From Klebsiella pneumoniae (GTDB lineage Bacteria; Myxococcota_A; UBA796; GCA-2862545): a stretch of 64,000 nucleotides of DNA. The translations under genes were made by a program, and so were the position numbers. The stretch spans positions 32,371 through 96,370 of the forward strand of contig CAMASI010000004.1 in assembly GCA_945861065.1 (NCBI GenBank). The letters run 5' to 3'. The notes beneath the pieces were generated by a model. It did not search any database. It was given only the letters and a program-made list of their open reading frames with translations, and was not told where the DNA came from. Shown in pieces: positions 8,984 through 19,924 of the stretch; position 1 is the stretch's first letter; every line of letters begins with the position of its first letter.

Positions 8984-9499
8984 CTATCTCGGCGGTCGGA
9001 CGCGTCGAGGGGGCCTTCGCCCAACACCTGGACGTTGTAGGCTAGCCTTCGCGACGAAGTACCAGGTTTCGCCTGATTCGGGATCGACGCCCTCGGGCCA
9101 CACCTCACCCAGCGGTTGAACGACGAAGGGCCGGGCACGGATGGCGGGGTGGGGCAGCGTGAGGCCGGGCAAACGGGCGATGACGTCGCCGTAGGCGAGC
9201 AGGTCGACGTCTAGTGTGCGGTCGGCCCATCGTGAGCTGCGACGCCGTCCAGCGCGTTGTTCTAAATCGACGCAAACGCGCAACAGGCTGTCGGCTGTCA
9301 ATGCGGTTTGCAGTCGCACGGCTGCGTTGAGGAACCAGCCGGTCGCCGTGCTGCCCTTTAGCGGTGGCGTGACCACGCAACGCGAGACCTTTTCGACGCG
9401 AATTCCGGGGGTCACCGCCAGGCGGGCGAGCGCAAAGCGCAACCATAATTGTCGGTCTCCGAGACTGCTCCCCAACCCAAGTGCAGCGGTGGTCACCAC
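8984..9499 (-). CDS. folK: 2-amino-4-hydroxy-6-hydroxymethyldihydropteridine diphosphokinase
   Basis: Folate biosynthesis enzyme that transfers pyrophosphate from ATP to 6-hydroxymethyl-dihydropterin. Key signatures are GLGSSLGDR at the start, [10 protein letters not shown], the [16 protein letters not shown] metal/ATP site (DxD within TLDVDLL) and [23 protein letters not shown]. Two GTG codons are possible starts (9499, 9496); the second overlaps the upstream stop as GTGA and is the likelier for coupling. The last 20 residues are Arg/Pro-rich and extend past the usual end. Confidence 0.93.
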   Translation of the reverse strand: MVTTAALGLGSSLGDRQLWLRFALARLAVTPGIRVEKVSRCVVTPPLKGSTATGWFLNAAVRLQTALTADSLLRVCVDLEQRAGRRRSSRWADRTLDVDLLAYGDVIARLPGLTLPHPAIRARPFVVQPLGEVWPEGVDPESGETWYFVAKASLQRPGVGRRPPRRVRPPR

Positions 9500-9945
9500 G
9501 TGCCGGAGGGCGTGACGAGGCGGGCCGGCACGCCCTCGGTGGCCTCGATCAGTGCCCGCTCTCCGTCGCCATCAATGTCACAAGCGGCGTGTACGACGAA
9601 TCCCGTTGGCGTGAGGACGACGCTGAAACTACCGCGAAGTTCGGTGGCTCTCGGAAACCAATTGAGGCGGGTAAATCCCTCGCTCGGTACCCATGGGACA
9701 AAGGCTGCGTCTACGGCATGTGGTGGCCTTGGGGCGGCCTCAGCGGCAACGTACTCGCCAAATGCCTTCCGGTTTTCCAACTCGGAGATGCGAATCGACT
9801 CGGCAGTTGCGATCACCTCGTCCAGCCTGGCCTGCCGGCTCCAGGAAATGATGACGGGAATGCTCACGAGCGCGGCCACAGCCAATGCCGCACCGGCGAA
9901 GACCCACAAACGCTGTGCGACGCCACGCCGCTGCATCCGCCTCAC
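9493..9945 (-). CDS. pilin/pseudopilin-like single-pass membrane protein
   Basis: 150 residues: a basic N-terminus (MRRMQRRGVAQRL), one transmembrane helix (residues 14-34), a short amphipathic helix, then a strand-rich domain. The C-terminal part (EGFTRLNWFPR...LRGSFSVVLTPTGFVVHAACDIDGDGERALIEAT) has the layout of delta-proteobacterial type IV pilin heads, including the DxDGDG loop. The canonical prepilin peptidase site (G, then FTLIE) is absent, so it is probably not processed as a pilin. It overlaps folK by 7 bases. The fold is inferred from pattern only. Confidence 0.55.
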   Translation of the reverse strand: MRRMQRRGVAQRLWVFAGAALAVAALVSIPVIISWSRQARLDEVIATAESIRISELENRKAFGEYVAAEAAPRPPHAVDAAFVPWVPSEGFTRLNWFPRATELRGSFSVVLTPTGFVVHAACDIDGDGERALIEATEGVPARLVTPSGTW

Positions 9946-9978
9946 GGGTGACTCCTACGTCGGTCGCCTATCGCGGCG

Positions 9979-11040
9979 TCATCCCGACGCGAACAACAGC
10001 GAAATGGCCAGTTCACCCTCACGCACGCTGTCGGTCGCGAGGCCGAAATGCGTGGTTGGCGCCAACAAGTCGGGTCTGTGCCTGGGGTCGAACAGGAGTG
10101 AATCCAAACAGGTCTGGACGGTGGCGCCCGTACAGGACCAGAGGGTCGCCCTCGAGGGGGAGAATCCCACCGATTCAGCCAAGGACGCCGCGTCGGTCCG
10201 GCCTCCGAGCAACGCGCGCGCGCCGCTGTCGAGCAGCGGATCTCTTCTCCATGGGTTCAGACCGAAGGCCTCCCGGGCTTCGTGAAGAAGGGCCTCGACC
10301 TGATCTGGAATTGGTTGCCCGGCTGGCGGCGCCGAGATCAGCGCGTGTTCAGGCGGTCGGCAGGCAACGTACAAAGGGAAAGTGGCGACGACGCCAAGCT
10401 TGTCGGCTACCTCAAACAGCCACTCGCCGCTGGCGATTAGCGGGACGGGGTGAGCCACATCCAGCGTGCCTTCCCACAAGCGGCCGTCTGGATCCGCCAC
10501 CGCGTATCGACCGCCGGGCACCGCCGGGATGACAAAGGTGGCACCTCCGGGAAACGTTCGGGGGACGACGCCGAGATCCACCCTGGGACGGCTTGTCAGC
10601 GCCACCCATGCATCGCCTTGGGCGTTGCGGGCGCGCACAAGGCCGAGATCCGCTTTGGGGTCGAGCGCTTCGAGCCAAAGCACGAGGGGCGCCGGAGCCG
10701 TGGCGCCTTGGCTCGTGGACCACCCTCGGATGATGTCCACGGGGTAGGGCCACCCGGCTCGCCACGCGAACTCCCGGACCTCCCACCGCTCGAGTCCACC
10801 TGTGCCGGCCACCGCAGCGAGCGCGACGCCAGCCGCTGCGCCGGACAGCGAGGCGTCCCAGCTGTGTTTGGCGACGAGCGCCGCGATGACCGGGTCTGCC
10901 GGCGTGTCGGGCACCCGCGCGTAGCTGCCTGCGACAGGCGAGGGCAGCCTTGGGGCCAGCATCGGGTCGGGAGGGGTTTTGGGGGCGCAGGCGAAAGAAA
11001 TCCCCGCTAGGACGGAGAAGTGACTGCCGAACCGCCTCAC
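9979..11040 (-). CDS. CAP/SCP-like lipoprotein
   Basis: 353 residues from GTG 11040, overlapping the upstream stop as GTGA. It begins VRRFGSHFSVLAGISFACAP, a lipoprotein signal with Cys at residue 18. The first 200 residues are strand-rich and unrecognised. The last 130 (PDQVEALLHEAREAFGLNPWRRDPLL, then LAESVG, FDPRHRPDLLAPTTHFGLATD and GELAISLLFA) follow the order of the CAP/SCP superfamily, whose bacterial members are extracytoplasmic and of mixed function. The usual His/Glu active residues are only partly visible. It is linked to the ATP synthase run by close spacing. Confidence 0.55.
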   Translation of the reverse strand: MRRFGSHFSVLAGISFACAPKTPPDPMLAPRLPSPVAGSYARVPDTPADPVIAALVAKHSWDASLSGAAAGVALAAVAGTGGLERWEVREFAWRAGWPYPVDIIRGWSTSQGATAPAPLVLWLEALDPKADLGLVRARNAQGDAWVALTSRPRVDLGVVPRTFPGGATFVIPAVPGGRYAVADPDGRLWEGTLDVAHPVPLIASGEWLFEVADKLGVVATFPLYVACRPPEHALISAPPAGQPIPDQVEALLHEAREAFGLNPWRRDPLLDSGARALLGGRTDAASLAESVGFSPSRATLWSCTGATVQTCLDSLLFDPRHRPDLLAPTTHFGLATDSVREGELAISLLFASG

Positions 11041-11300
11041 ACGGATGGAAGCGCCGGCAGCCGGTCGGCGGCCTCGACATTTCCGTCGCAGCGCACGTAC
11101 GCTGTGCCGTCCACATCGACGATTGTTAGCGAGCCGAGGGGCTTGCCCTGGACCGATGGGATCAGGCTGTGGCCGTCACGGAGCCAGGAAAGGACTGTGT
11201 CCCGGTCCACGGTGCGCTTGGGCAATCCATGCATTTCCACGGACACCCGCGCCAACTGACCCGAGCTCAGGTCGGCGGCCGTGACGAGGATGCGGGCCAC
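11037..11300 (-). CDS. small protein downstream of atpC, unknown
   Basis: 87 residues, beginning 2 bases after the atpC stop and ending in a 4-base overlap with the next lipoprotein gene, so it is almost surely translated as part of this operon. The sequence (DLSSGQLARVSVEMHGLPKRTVDRDTVLSWLRDGHSLIPSVQG) looks like a compact soluble alpha/beta domain with no signal peptide or membrane segment. I recognise no family and see no reason to make it an ATP synthase subunit. Confidence 0.6.
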   Translation of the reverse strand: MARILVTAADLSSGQLARVSVEMHGLPKRTVDRDTVLSWLRDGHSLIPSVQGKPLGSLTIVDVDGTAYVRCDGNVEAADRLPALPSV

Positions 11301-11302
11301 GA

Positions 11303-11698
11303 TCAGCTCGACAGGCGTGCGGTGGCGATTTCGCGTGTGCGTTCAGCGAGGCGGCGTTTTTCGGTTCCGTCGGCGGTCAGGCCGACTTCGACGACAGCGG
11401 CGTCCAACTGGGTTCGGGCGGTTGCGGCGTCGGCTTGGCCGTGTGGCTCGGCCAGGTCGGTGAGCATGGTGACGCGGTCGGCGCCGATTTCCGCGAATCC
11501 GCGCCCGACCACCCAGCGCACATCGCCATTCGCGCCAGAGACGGTGACCACGCCCCCGCGCAGCAGCACGAGGCCGAGCGTGTGGTTCGGGTAGCAACCC
11601 ATCTGCCCGTCCCAAGCCGGTAGGATGACGTGGTTGACGCGACCCGAGAACGCGCCGCGTTCTGGTGTGACGATGTCGAGTTGCAGGTCGGTTGCCAC
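11303..11698 (-). CDS. atpC: F1 ATP synthase epsilon subunit
   Basis: 131 residues. The N-terminal beta sandwich is typical (DLQLDIVTPERGAFSGRVNHVILPAWDGQMGCYPNHTLGLVLLRGG), followed by the two-helix hairpin that can inhibit the rotor. It is the last recognised subunit gene of the cluster, 8 bases after atpD. Part of the F1 central stalk on the cytoplasmic side. Confidence 0.95.
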   Translation of the reverse strand: MATDLQLDIVTPERGAFSGRVNHVILPAWDGQMGCYPNHTLGLVLLRGGVVTVSGANGDVRWVVGRGFAEIGADRVTMLTDLAEPHGQADAATARTQLDAAVVEVGLTADGTEKRRLAERTREIATARLSS

Positions 11699-11706
11699 GT
11701 TGCCCC

Positions 11707-14029
<2,323 letters not shown>

Positions 14030-14036
14030 GTCGGCC

Positions 14037-15566
14037 TCACTTCTTCCAGGTAGACTTGAAGGCCTTGATCGCGTCGGTCAGCCTGGTCTCTAGGCCGTCC
14101 TTCTTGATGGTGCCCTTCTGGACGATTTCGGTCAGCATCGCGGCGTGGTTGGCCAGGAAGTGGTCATCCTGCGCGCGGAGGTAGGGGCCGACTGACTTGA
14201 GCTCCAGGTCGTCGAGGGCGCCGACGTTGCCGGACAGGATCTGCAGCACCTGCCGCTCGGCGGGCATTGGGGCGTACTGGCCCTGCTTGAGCATTTCCGT
14301 CATTCTTGCGCCGCGGTTCAACTGGGCGCGTGTGGCTTCGTCGAGGTCGGAAGCGAACTGCGAGAAGGCGGCCAACTCGCGGTAGTTCGCGAGCGCCAGC
14401 CGAAGCTGACCGGCGACTTCTTTCATGGCCTTGATTTGGGCAGCACCGCCGACGCGCGACACCGAGAGGCCGACGTTGACCGCCGGGCGTTGGCCGGCGT
14501 TGAACAGGTCGGATTCCAGGTAGATCTGGCCATCGGTGATGGAGATCACGTTCGTGGGCACGTAGGCGGACACGTCGCCCGCCTGCGTCTCGATGATCGG
14601 CAGCGCGGTGAGTGAGCCGCCGCCCATCGCGTCGGACATCTTCGCGGCGCGTTCCAACAGGCGGGAGTGCACGTAGAAGACGTCGCCCGGGTAGGCTTCG
14701 CGGCCCGGCGGGCGGCGCAGGAGCAGGGACAACTGGCGGTAGGCCACGGCTTGCTTCGACAGGTCGTCGTAGATGACGAGCGCGTGCTGGCCGTTGTCGC
14801 GAAAGTATTCGCCGATGGTGCAACCGGTGTACGGTGCGAGGAACTGCAGCGGCGCGGCGGTGGCGGCCGGGGCGGACACGATGCATGTGTACTCGAGCGC
14901 GCCGTGCTGACGGAGGCGCTCGACGACCTGGGCGACGGTGGACTGCTTCTGCCCGATGGCCACGTAGATGCAATGCACCTTGAGCTTCGGGTCGTCCTTG
15001 AAGACCTTCTGGGCGATGATCGTGTCGATGGCGACGGCGGTCTTGCCGGTCTGGCGGTCGCCGATGATGAGCTCACGTTGGCCGCGGCCCACGGGCGTCA
15101 TCGCGTCGATGGCCTTGATGCCGGTCTGCATGGGCTCGTGCACCGACTTGCGGGCGATGATGCCGGGCGCTTTGGTCTCGATGATTCGTCGGCCGATGGC
15201 GTCGATGGGGCCGAGGCCGTCGATGGCGTTGCCGAGCGCGTCCACCACGCGGCCCATCAGGCCGGGGCCTACGCCGACGTCCACGATGTTTCCTGTGCGG
15301 CGAACCGTGTCGCCCTCGTGCAGATGTGAGTCGCTGCCGAACAGTGCGGCGCCGACGTTGTCTTCTTCGAGGTTGAGCACCATGCCCATGACGCCGCCCG
15401 GGAACTCGATGAGCTCGCCGGCGAGGGCGTTCTCGAGGCCGTGGATACGGGCGATGCCGTCGCCAACGGAGAGGATCGTGCCTGTCTCCGTAACGGAAAC
15501 ACGGCTTTCAAAGTCCTTGATCTGCTTCTTGAGAATCTGGCTGATCTCGTCGGCGCGAATGTCCAT
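14037..15566 (-). CDS. atpA: F1 ATP synthase alpha subunit
   Basis: 509 residues from ATG 15566, seven bases after GGAG; a GTG six codons upstream is also open but has no better ribosome site. Regulatory nucleotide-binding subunit with P-loop [15 protein letters not shown] at about residue 165, [12 protein letters not shown], Walker B-type [17 protein letters not shown], and the alpha/beta signature [17 protein letters not shown]. The N-terminus ([17 protein letters not shown]) is the usual delta-binding segment. Confidence 0.98.
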   Translation of the reverse strand: MDIRADEISQILKKQIKDFESRVSVTETGTILSVGDGIARIHGLENALAGELIEFPGGVMGMVLNLEEDNVGAALFGSDSHLHEGDTVRRTGNIVDVGVGPGLMGRVVDALGNAIDGLGPIDAIGRRIIETKAPGIIARKSVHEPMQTGIKAIDAMTPVGRGQRELIIGDRQTGKTAVAIDTIIAQKVFKDDPKLKVHCIYVAIGQKQSTVAQVVERLRQHGALEYTCIVSAPAATAAPLQFLAPYTGCTIGEYFRDNGQHALVIYDDLSKQAVAYRQLSLLLRRPPGREAYPGDVFYVHSRLLERAAKMSDAMGGGSLTALPIIETQAGDVSAYVPTNVISITDGQIYLESDLFNAGQRPAVNVGLSVSRVGGAAQIKAMKEVAGQLRLALANYRELAAFSQFASDLDEATRAQLNRGARMTEMLKQGQYAPMPAERQVLQILSGNVGALDDLELKSVGPYLRAQDDHFLANHAAMLTEIVQKGTIKKDGLETRLTDAIKAFKSTWKK

Positions 15567-15589
15567 GTCGGTCTCCGGTCCCACGTCGC

Positions 15590-16150
15590 TCAGGCGATCG
15601 CGGGCTCCATTGCGTTGAGAAGGGCGGATCGGACCGCTTCGAGGCGGGTCCGCAAAGAGGCGTCATAGACGCGTGGGCCAACTTGGCAGACGATTCCGCC
15701 GAGGAGGCGCTCGTCTACACGTTGATCGAGTACGACGATCTTGCCGGTGTGGGCGGCGAGGGTATCGCGCACTTCGTCGGCGAGGGCGGGGTCGAGCGGA
15801 CGGGCGGTGCGCACGATGACGACGACGCGGCCAGCGCGCACGTCGGCCAGGCCTTTGTAGGCCCTTGCGATCGCGGGGAAGAGCGCCAGACGTGCTTTGT
15901 TGTTGAGCAAGCCGGTGGTGTTGCGGACGATGCTGTGCACGTCGAGGCGCGGAAGGATGGCGCTCAGCGTCGCCATGCGTTCGTCGGAGGTGAAGACCGG
16001 GTTGAACAGAACGGAGCGGAGTTCGGCACTGGCGTCGATCAGCGCGGTGAGGCGGAGCAGGTCGGCACCGATGACGTCGATCGCATCGGCTTCGTCGGCC
16101 AGATCGAGCAGTGCGATGGCGTAGCGTTGAGCGAGAACGGAGTCAGCCAT
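15590..16150 (-). CDS. atpH: F1 ATP synthase delta subunit
   Basis: 186 residues with the OSCP/delta layout: [18 protein letters not shown] at the start, [57 protein letters not shown], and the end [33 protein letters not shown]. It connects the alpha subunits to the peripheral stalk. Starts 3 bases after the b subunit gene stops. Confidence 0.95.
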   Translation of the reverse strand: MADSVLAQRYAIALLDLADEADAIDVIGADLLRLTALIDASAELRSVLFNPVFTSDERMATLSAILPRLDVHSIVRNTTGLLNNKARLALFPAIARAYKGLADVRAGRVVVIVRTARPLDPALADEVRDTLAAHTGKIVVLDQRVDERLLGGIVCQVGPRVYDASLRTRLEAVRSALLNAMEPAIA

Positions 16151-16153
16151 GGA

Positions 16154-16816
16154 TCACCTCGTCTCGCGGACTGAGCGGAGCAGGTCATGGGCCAGGCGCT
16201 CGTCATCGTCGGAACGCGCCTTGTCGGCCAGCACCCGTTCGGCGAGCTGGATGGCGAGGTCGACGGCGTCTTGACGCAGGCGGGTACGAGCGCGGGCGAC
16301 CTCGTCGCGAACGGTCCGCTCTGCGGATTCCGCGATGCGACGGGCTTCGTTGCGGGCGCGCTCTACGATCAGGTCCGCCTCCGCGCTTCCTTGCGTTTTC
16401 GCGACGCTATGAAGGCGGGCGACCTCAGATTCAAGGTCCGCCAACCTGGAAATGGTTTCGCGCGCTCGGGCGTCGGCGGTGTCACGCGCGGCGCTGCTAT
16501 CGACGAGTTCCTTACGAATTCCGAGTGCACGTGTCCGCGCCCAATCGCCGATGGTGCGTGGAACTCGAAAGTACAGAAGGACGAGCGCGAAGAAACCGAG
16601 GTTGATGGCGTGTTGCGCGATGCGTTGCGCCGCAGAGCGCCCGCCGCTTGGGTCGTCGAGCCAGTTCGGCATACCGTCACTGTCGTCGTCGGCCGTGTAC
16701 ACCATGTGGTGCGCAGCGGGCGCGGCGTGTGGAGCTGCGTGCGGATCTGCGTGCGGATCAGAGGCCTGAGGTGCATTCGCGAATGCGACGGAAATCGCGA
16801 GAAGAGTTGATAGCAT
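16154..16816 (-). CDS. atpF: ATP synthase b subunit with exported His/Asp-rich N-terminal extension
   Basis: 220 residues, ATG overlapping the b' stop as ATGA. Unlike a plain b subunit, it opens with a signal-peptide-like segment (MLSTLLAISVAFANA), a His/Asp/Ala-rich stretch (SDPHADPHAAPHAAPAAHHM) and an acidic DDDSDGMPNWLDD motif like a thrombospondin type-3 calcium loop. Then comes the membrane anchor (NLGFFALVLLYFRVP) and a long coiled coil (residues 95-215) typical of the stator. If the first segment is cleaved, about 50 residues would face the periplasm. The b-subunit role is firm from the coiled coil and gene order; the extension's function is unknown. Confidence 0.9.
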   Translation of the reverse strand: MLSTLLAISVAFANAPQASDPHADPHAAPHAAPAAHHMVYTADDDSDGMPNWLDDPSGGRSAAQRIAQHAINLGFFALVLLYFRVPRTIGDWARTRALGIRKELVDSSAARDTADARARETISRLADLESEVARLHSVAKTQGSAEADLIVERARNEARRIAESAERTVRDEVARARTRLRQDAVDLAIQLAERVLADKARSDDDERLAHDLLRSVRETR

Positions 16817-17250
16817 CAGGCTTCCCCTCGGCCTAGCGCCCGTGTGGCGATGTCACCGGCAAGTTGCGCCGCCTGACTGCGCAGCACCCGACTCGCTGCC
16901 TCGGCCGCGACACGAATCTCCGCGACGGCACCAGCCACGCGCGACTCCGATTCGCGGCGAGCTTCCGCTACGATTCGCGCCTCTTCTGCAAGAGCAACCT
17001 GGCGGACGACCTGACGAGCGTCCCGGCCGGCAGACTCAGCTTGGGCGAGGCCCGCTTCGATGCGCTGGATTCGGGCGTCTGCTTCGTTCGACAGCCGTTT
17101 GGCGTCCTGTTGCGCGCTGGTCACGGCGCCCTTGCGCTCGTCCAAATGCGCAAGCAAGGGGCGCCACAGGATGAGCCAAAGCCCAACCAATGTGACCAGG
17201 AATGGAACGAACAGCGCTACTGCTGCGGTCCAATCGGGGTGGATGTTCAT
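16816..17250 (-). CDS. atpF': ATP synthase b' subunit
   Basis: 144 residues from ATG 17250, seven bases after GGAGG; a start eight codons earlier has no ribosome site. One N-terminal membrane helix (WTAAVALFVPFLVTLVGLWLILW) is followed by RPLLAHLDERKGAVTSAQQDAKRL, the conserved turn into the stator coiled coil. A second, different b-type subunit next to b means a heterodimeric stator, as in cyanobacteria and delta-proteobacteria. It is the first ATP synthase gene of this cluster; genes for a and c must lie elsewhere. Confidence 0.92.
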   Translation of the reverse strand: MNIHPDWTAAVALFVPFLVTLVGLWLILWRPLLAHLDERKGAVTSAQQDAKRLSNEADARIQRIEAGLAQAESAGRDARQVVRQVALAEEARIVAEARRESESRVAGAVAEIRVAAEAASRVLRSQAAQLAGDIATRALGRGEA

Positions 17251-17343
17251 CCGACGACCTCCGGGAGGCCGCAAACGGGCGCTCCGGAAAAGGTCGCGGC
17301 GCTAACGTAGGACAAGGGGCGGCCGCCAGGGACCCGCAACGAT

Positions 17344-18009
17344 TTACGCTGCCGGTGGTGGGGCTGGGGCGACGCGAGGCCATTCGAATTGCAGCGTCAA
17401 CGCGGCAACGCCTTGCAGCCAACTGGTGGTGAAGGCGACGTCGTCGGCCTGCCAGAACGCTCGATGCCATTCCACCGTGTAGTTCAGGCCGACTGCCACG
17501 TTGTTCGTCAGCCGATAGTCTACGCCGAGACCCCCTCGCGCTCCGGCCCCCGCAAGTCGCGCCGTTTCTACAAGAAGCGCGTCAGTTACGGCCTCCTGCT
17601 CCGCCTTCGTGTAGCCCTCGGATTTGTCGCCGACGGCAGGAATGGACAGATGGATTCCGGCGATCGCGTAAGGAATCGGCAGGTGAAGGGCGCGGCGCTG
17701 CAATCCGACGCGCACATCGACGCCGGGCCGAACGACCATCCAGGAGCGGCTTGTCGTGATCTCGTCGGCCGTAGTCAGGTTGCCTAGGCGCGCGATTCCA
17801 AGTGTGCCGGTGAGCCCAAACCGAGGGCCGAACCAGGCGCCTCCGTAGGCCAGCAGCGCGGGATTAACGGTGCCGTCGAACTCACCGACCTGCACGCCGC
17901 TGGTCCCCGCATCTTCGACCCAAGTCAGGTCGGCGCGGCTGAGCGGCCGCCATTCGACGCCAAACATGGGGGTGGCGGCGATCGCCACAGCGGTGAACCA
18001 ACAGAACAC
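17344..18009 (-). CDS. outer-membrane beta-barrel-like protein
   Basis: 221 residues from GTG 18009, beginning VFCWFTAVAIAATPMFGVEWRPL: a short signal peptide then strand-rich sequence. The frame is open upstream to 18756 but that part lies antisense to the divergent plus-strand gene and is low-information. The mature protein alternates amphipathic strands and Gly/Asp turns (GGAWFGPRFGLTGTLGIARLG, GLGVDYRLTNNVAVGLNYTVEWHRAF), as in 8-stranded barrels, and ends with a Pro/Ala tail rather than a terminal Phe. It lies 93 bases before the ATP synthase genes on the same strand; no functional link is implied. Confidence 0.6.
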   Translation of the reverse strand: MFCWFTAVAIAATPMFGVEWRPLSRADLTWVEDAGTSGVQVGEFDGTVNPALLAYGGAWFGPRFGLTGTLGIARLGNLTTADEITTSRSWMVVRPGVDVRVGLQRRALHLPIPYAIAGIHLSIPAVGDKSEGYTKAEQEAVTDALLVETARLAGAGARGGLGVDYRLTNNVAVGLNYTVEWHRAFWQADDVAFTTSWLQGVAALTLQFEWPRVAPAPPPAA

Positions 18010-18051
18010 GGCCGCGGCTAACCAGCTGTGTTGCGGGATAGCGACGCGGTC

Positions 18052-18969
18052 ATGTGGTTGAGCCGGGTCCAGGTGGAAGGGGTGCGGGCCGCGGGACCGC
18101 TCAAAGAACTCGGTCGCCGTGTGACACTGGCGCCGGGACCGCATGGGGTAGCCCTTGGAGACGCGCTGGACCTGTGGCGAGCTGCGATCGACGTTCGGTC
18201 CACGGCTTCGGTTTTGGCCCGAATGGGGCTCGGTGAGACCACCGTGTTGGTAGGCGATGGGCTTCCGTCGGGCGTAGAAGGTTTGTCCCCCGATGCGGTC
18301 ACAACGGTGGTGGAGGACGGAACGCCGCGGCGTGTCATCGTGGAGGCCGAATGTGTGCTGGACCCGCCGATGTACGGCGATCTTCGCCAGTATGCCTTGC
18401 GTGATCCGGCGCTCGCGCTTGGGCTTACGGGAAAGGCCACCGTCACCGTGCGCATAGGCTGGTTGTTCAGCCGGGATGGAATGTCTGCGGCTCCCGCGGT
18501 TCATGCGCTGATGGTGGGTGATGCGGCGGTTGCGCCGACCGGCTCGGAACGACCCGTGTGGTTGGTCGACGTGCTCTCCCGTCTGGGTCGAAAAATTCAG
18601 CGCGGCGCAGAGGATGGGGAAGAGCGGTTGGCGACGAGGCTGGCGGACGCGTTGTTGTCTCCCATTGCGGAGATGCGACAACGGGCAGATCGTGCCAGTC
18701 GGGCCGGGAGGGACATCGGGATCGGTGTGTTGTCTGTTGTCCGCCGAGATGGCCACCTTGCCTTAGGTTGCGGTCCCGACCTGACACCTCCGCGTCGTGT
18801 CGGCGCCGATGCGCTGCGTGCCATTCGCATCGTACTGGACGCGATCATTGACGCGCCAGATGTGCTGGTCGTAGACGATGTTCCCGCGTCGGCGCGCCGG
18901 TGGCTCGGCGCGCTCCCGGAAACAGACCGTGCACCGGTGGAGCAGGTGTGGATGCCAGCGACACGCTGA
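18052..18969 (+). CDS. RecF/SMC-like ATPase-domain protein lacking Walker A
   Basis: 305 residues from ATG 18052 (an ATG at 18028 is also open). The start WLSRVQVEGVRAAGPLKEL and the later DALDLWRAA match the opening of RecF/SMC-type ATPases, but where GPxGxGKT should be the protein has LAPGPHGVALGDALDL, so the P-loop Lys and Ser/Thr are missing. The C-terminal DAPDVLVVDDVPASARRWLGAL resembles a Walker B/D-loop segment (hydrophobic strand plus DD). It is probably a catalytically dead relative. It overlaps the zinc-ribbon gene by 22 bases and diverges from the barrel gene. Confidence 0.6.
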   Translation: MWLSRVQVEGVRAAGPLKELGRRVTLAPGPHGVALGDALDLWRAAIDVRSTASVLARMGLGETTVLVGDGLPSGVEGLSPDAVTTVVEDGTPRRVIVEAECVLDPPMYGDLRQYALRDPALALGLTGKATVTVRIGWLFSRDGMSAAPAVHALMVGDAAVAPTGSERPVWLVDVLSRLGRKIQRGAEDGEERLATRLADALLSPIAEMRQRADRASRAGRDIGIGVLSVVRRDGHLALGCGPDLTPPRRVGADALRAIRIVLDAIIDAPDVLVVDDVPASARRWLGALPETDRAPVEQVWMPATR

Positions 18970-19400
18970 CCGCTGCTTGCGCGCGATGTGGGGTCGTGCG
19001 CGTCGGCTTTGCCAACTTGTGCCCGTCGTGTGGCACCGTGGTCGACGCAGATGGGAGGCTCGTGGCGTGGTTGTTGTCGGGGCACAACCTTGACGCGGCC
19101 GGTGTGATTGCCGTTGGCCTCCGGATTCGTGCCGGCGAAGCGGTGGTGCCCACGGAACGAAGCCTCGACAAGGCCCGTCGCGCGCTTGGACGACACCTGG
19201 CCACCGATCCGGGGCTCAGTCGTTGGGAGGGCGTTGCGATCCTGTTCACCTCGTTGCTGCTCACAATGCTGCCCGGCGTCGTGGCCGCGTGGTGGTGGCG
19301 GGACACGAGGCCTCGGGCGGCACGAATGGCGTTGGCGCTAGCGGTGCCGTCGGGTTTTTTGGTGGCTGTCTTATGGGGGGTGTTCGTATGGGCCGCATAA
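18948..19400 (+). CDS. zinc-ribbon membrane protein
   Basis: 150 residues from GTG 18948, five bases after GGAG. The N-terminus has two CxxC pairs (CARCGVVRVGFANLCPSCG), a zinc ribbon. The middle is helical and basic (RSLDKARRALGRHLATDPGLSRWEG), and the end has two membrane helices (VAILFTSLLLTMLPGVVAAWWW and ALALAVPSGFLVAVLWGVFVW) joined by a short Arg-rich loop. Both neighbours overlap it, so the three genes form one unit. Function unknown. Confidence 0.65.
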   Translation: MDASDTLTAACARCGVVRVGFANLCPSCGTVVDADGRLVAWLLSGHNLDAAGVIAVGLRIRAGEAVVPTERSLDKARRALGRHLATDPGLSRWEGVAILFTSLLLTMLPGVVAAWWWRDTRPRAARMALALAVPSGFLVAVLWGVFVWAA

Positions 19401-19924
19401 TGGGCGTGTTCGTTGTCGTGGCGCTGCTGGGTTGTGTCGGCTGGTGGGAGACGGATTCGATTCCGGATCTCCCGGACGAACCGAAAGAAGGGAAGGGGAA
19501 AGCCGGTAAACGTCCGGCGTCTGCGCCGATTGGCGAACCCGGCGAAGGGCGAGACGAGAACGATACGCCGCGACCTCCGGCGGAACACCCGGACCCGCCC
19601 GGCGTCGACGGAATCACCGAGGTAGGACCGAATAACTACCGAGTCACGTCGGCCAAGGCAGATGCGATGGAGGACAACCCTTCGCGGTTGGCGTCGGCGT
19701 CGATGACCAAAGCAGGCGGTTGGAAGCTCAGTCGTGTGGGTGCGGACGGTTCCGCGCTAGGTCTACGGGTCGGCGATGTGATTCGGGAAGTGAACGGCTA
19801 CGCGCTAGGCAGCGACGTCGAACTGGCGATTGCGTATGCGGCGCTGCATGACAAGAAAGACTTCGACGTCAAGATCCGGCGAGACGGTGCTGTGGTGAGC
19901 CACCACGTGCAGATTGAGGATTAG
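19388..19924 (+). CDS. PDZ-domain lipoprotein, GspC-like C-terminal region
   Basis: 178 residues from ATG 19388 (an ATG at 19373 also possible). It starts MGRIMGVFVVVALLGCVGW with lipobox LLGC. Residues 30-75 are a Pro/Glu/Lys-rich linker. The rest is a PDZ domain of the type seen in type II secretion protein C: NYRVTSAKADAMEDNPSRLASASMTK, then GLRVGDVIREVNGYALGSDVELAIAYAAL and a final strand pair. In GspC this part gives substrate or partner selectivity, but no other secretion gene is nearby. The stop codon TAG is inside the terminal repeat of the following element. Confidence 0.7.
   Translation: MGRIMGVFVVVALLGCVGWWETDSIPDLPDEPKEGKGKAGKRPASAPIGEPGEGRDENDTPRPPAEHPDPPGVDGITEVGPNNYRVTSAKADAMEDNPSRLASASMTKAGGWKLSRVGADGSALGLRVGDVIREVNGYALGSDVELAIAYAALHDKKDFDVKIRRDGAVVSHHVQIED

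Noticed and set aside
18010..18756. Upstream extension of the barrel-like protein at 17344
   Set aside because: Antisense to the divergent ATPase-like gene and rich in His/Arg/Pro; the short signal peptide after GTG 18009 is the better beginning.
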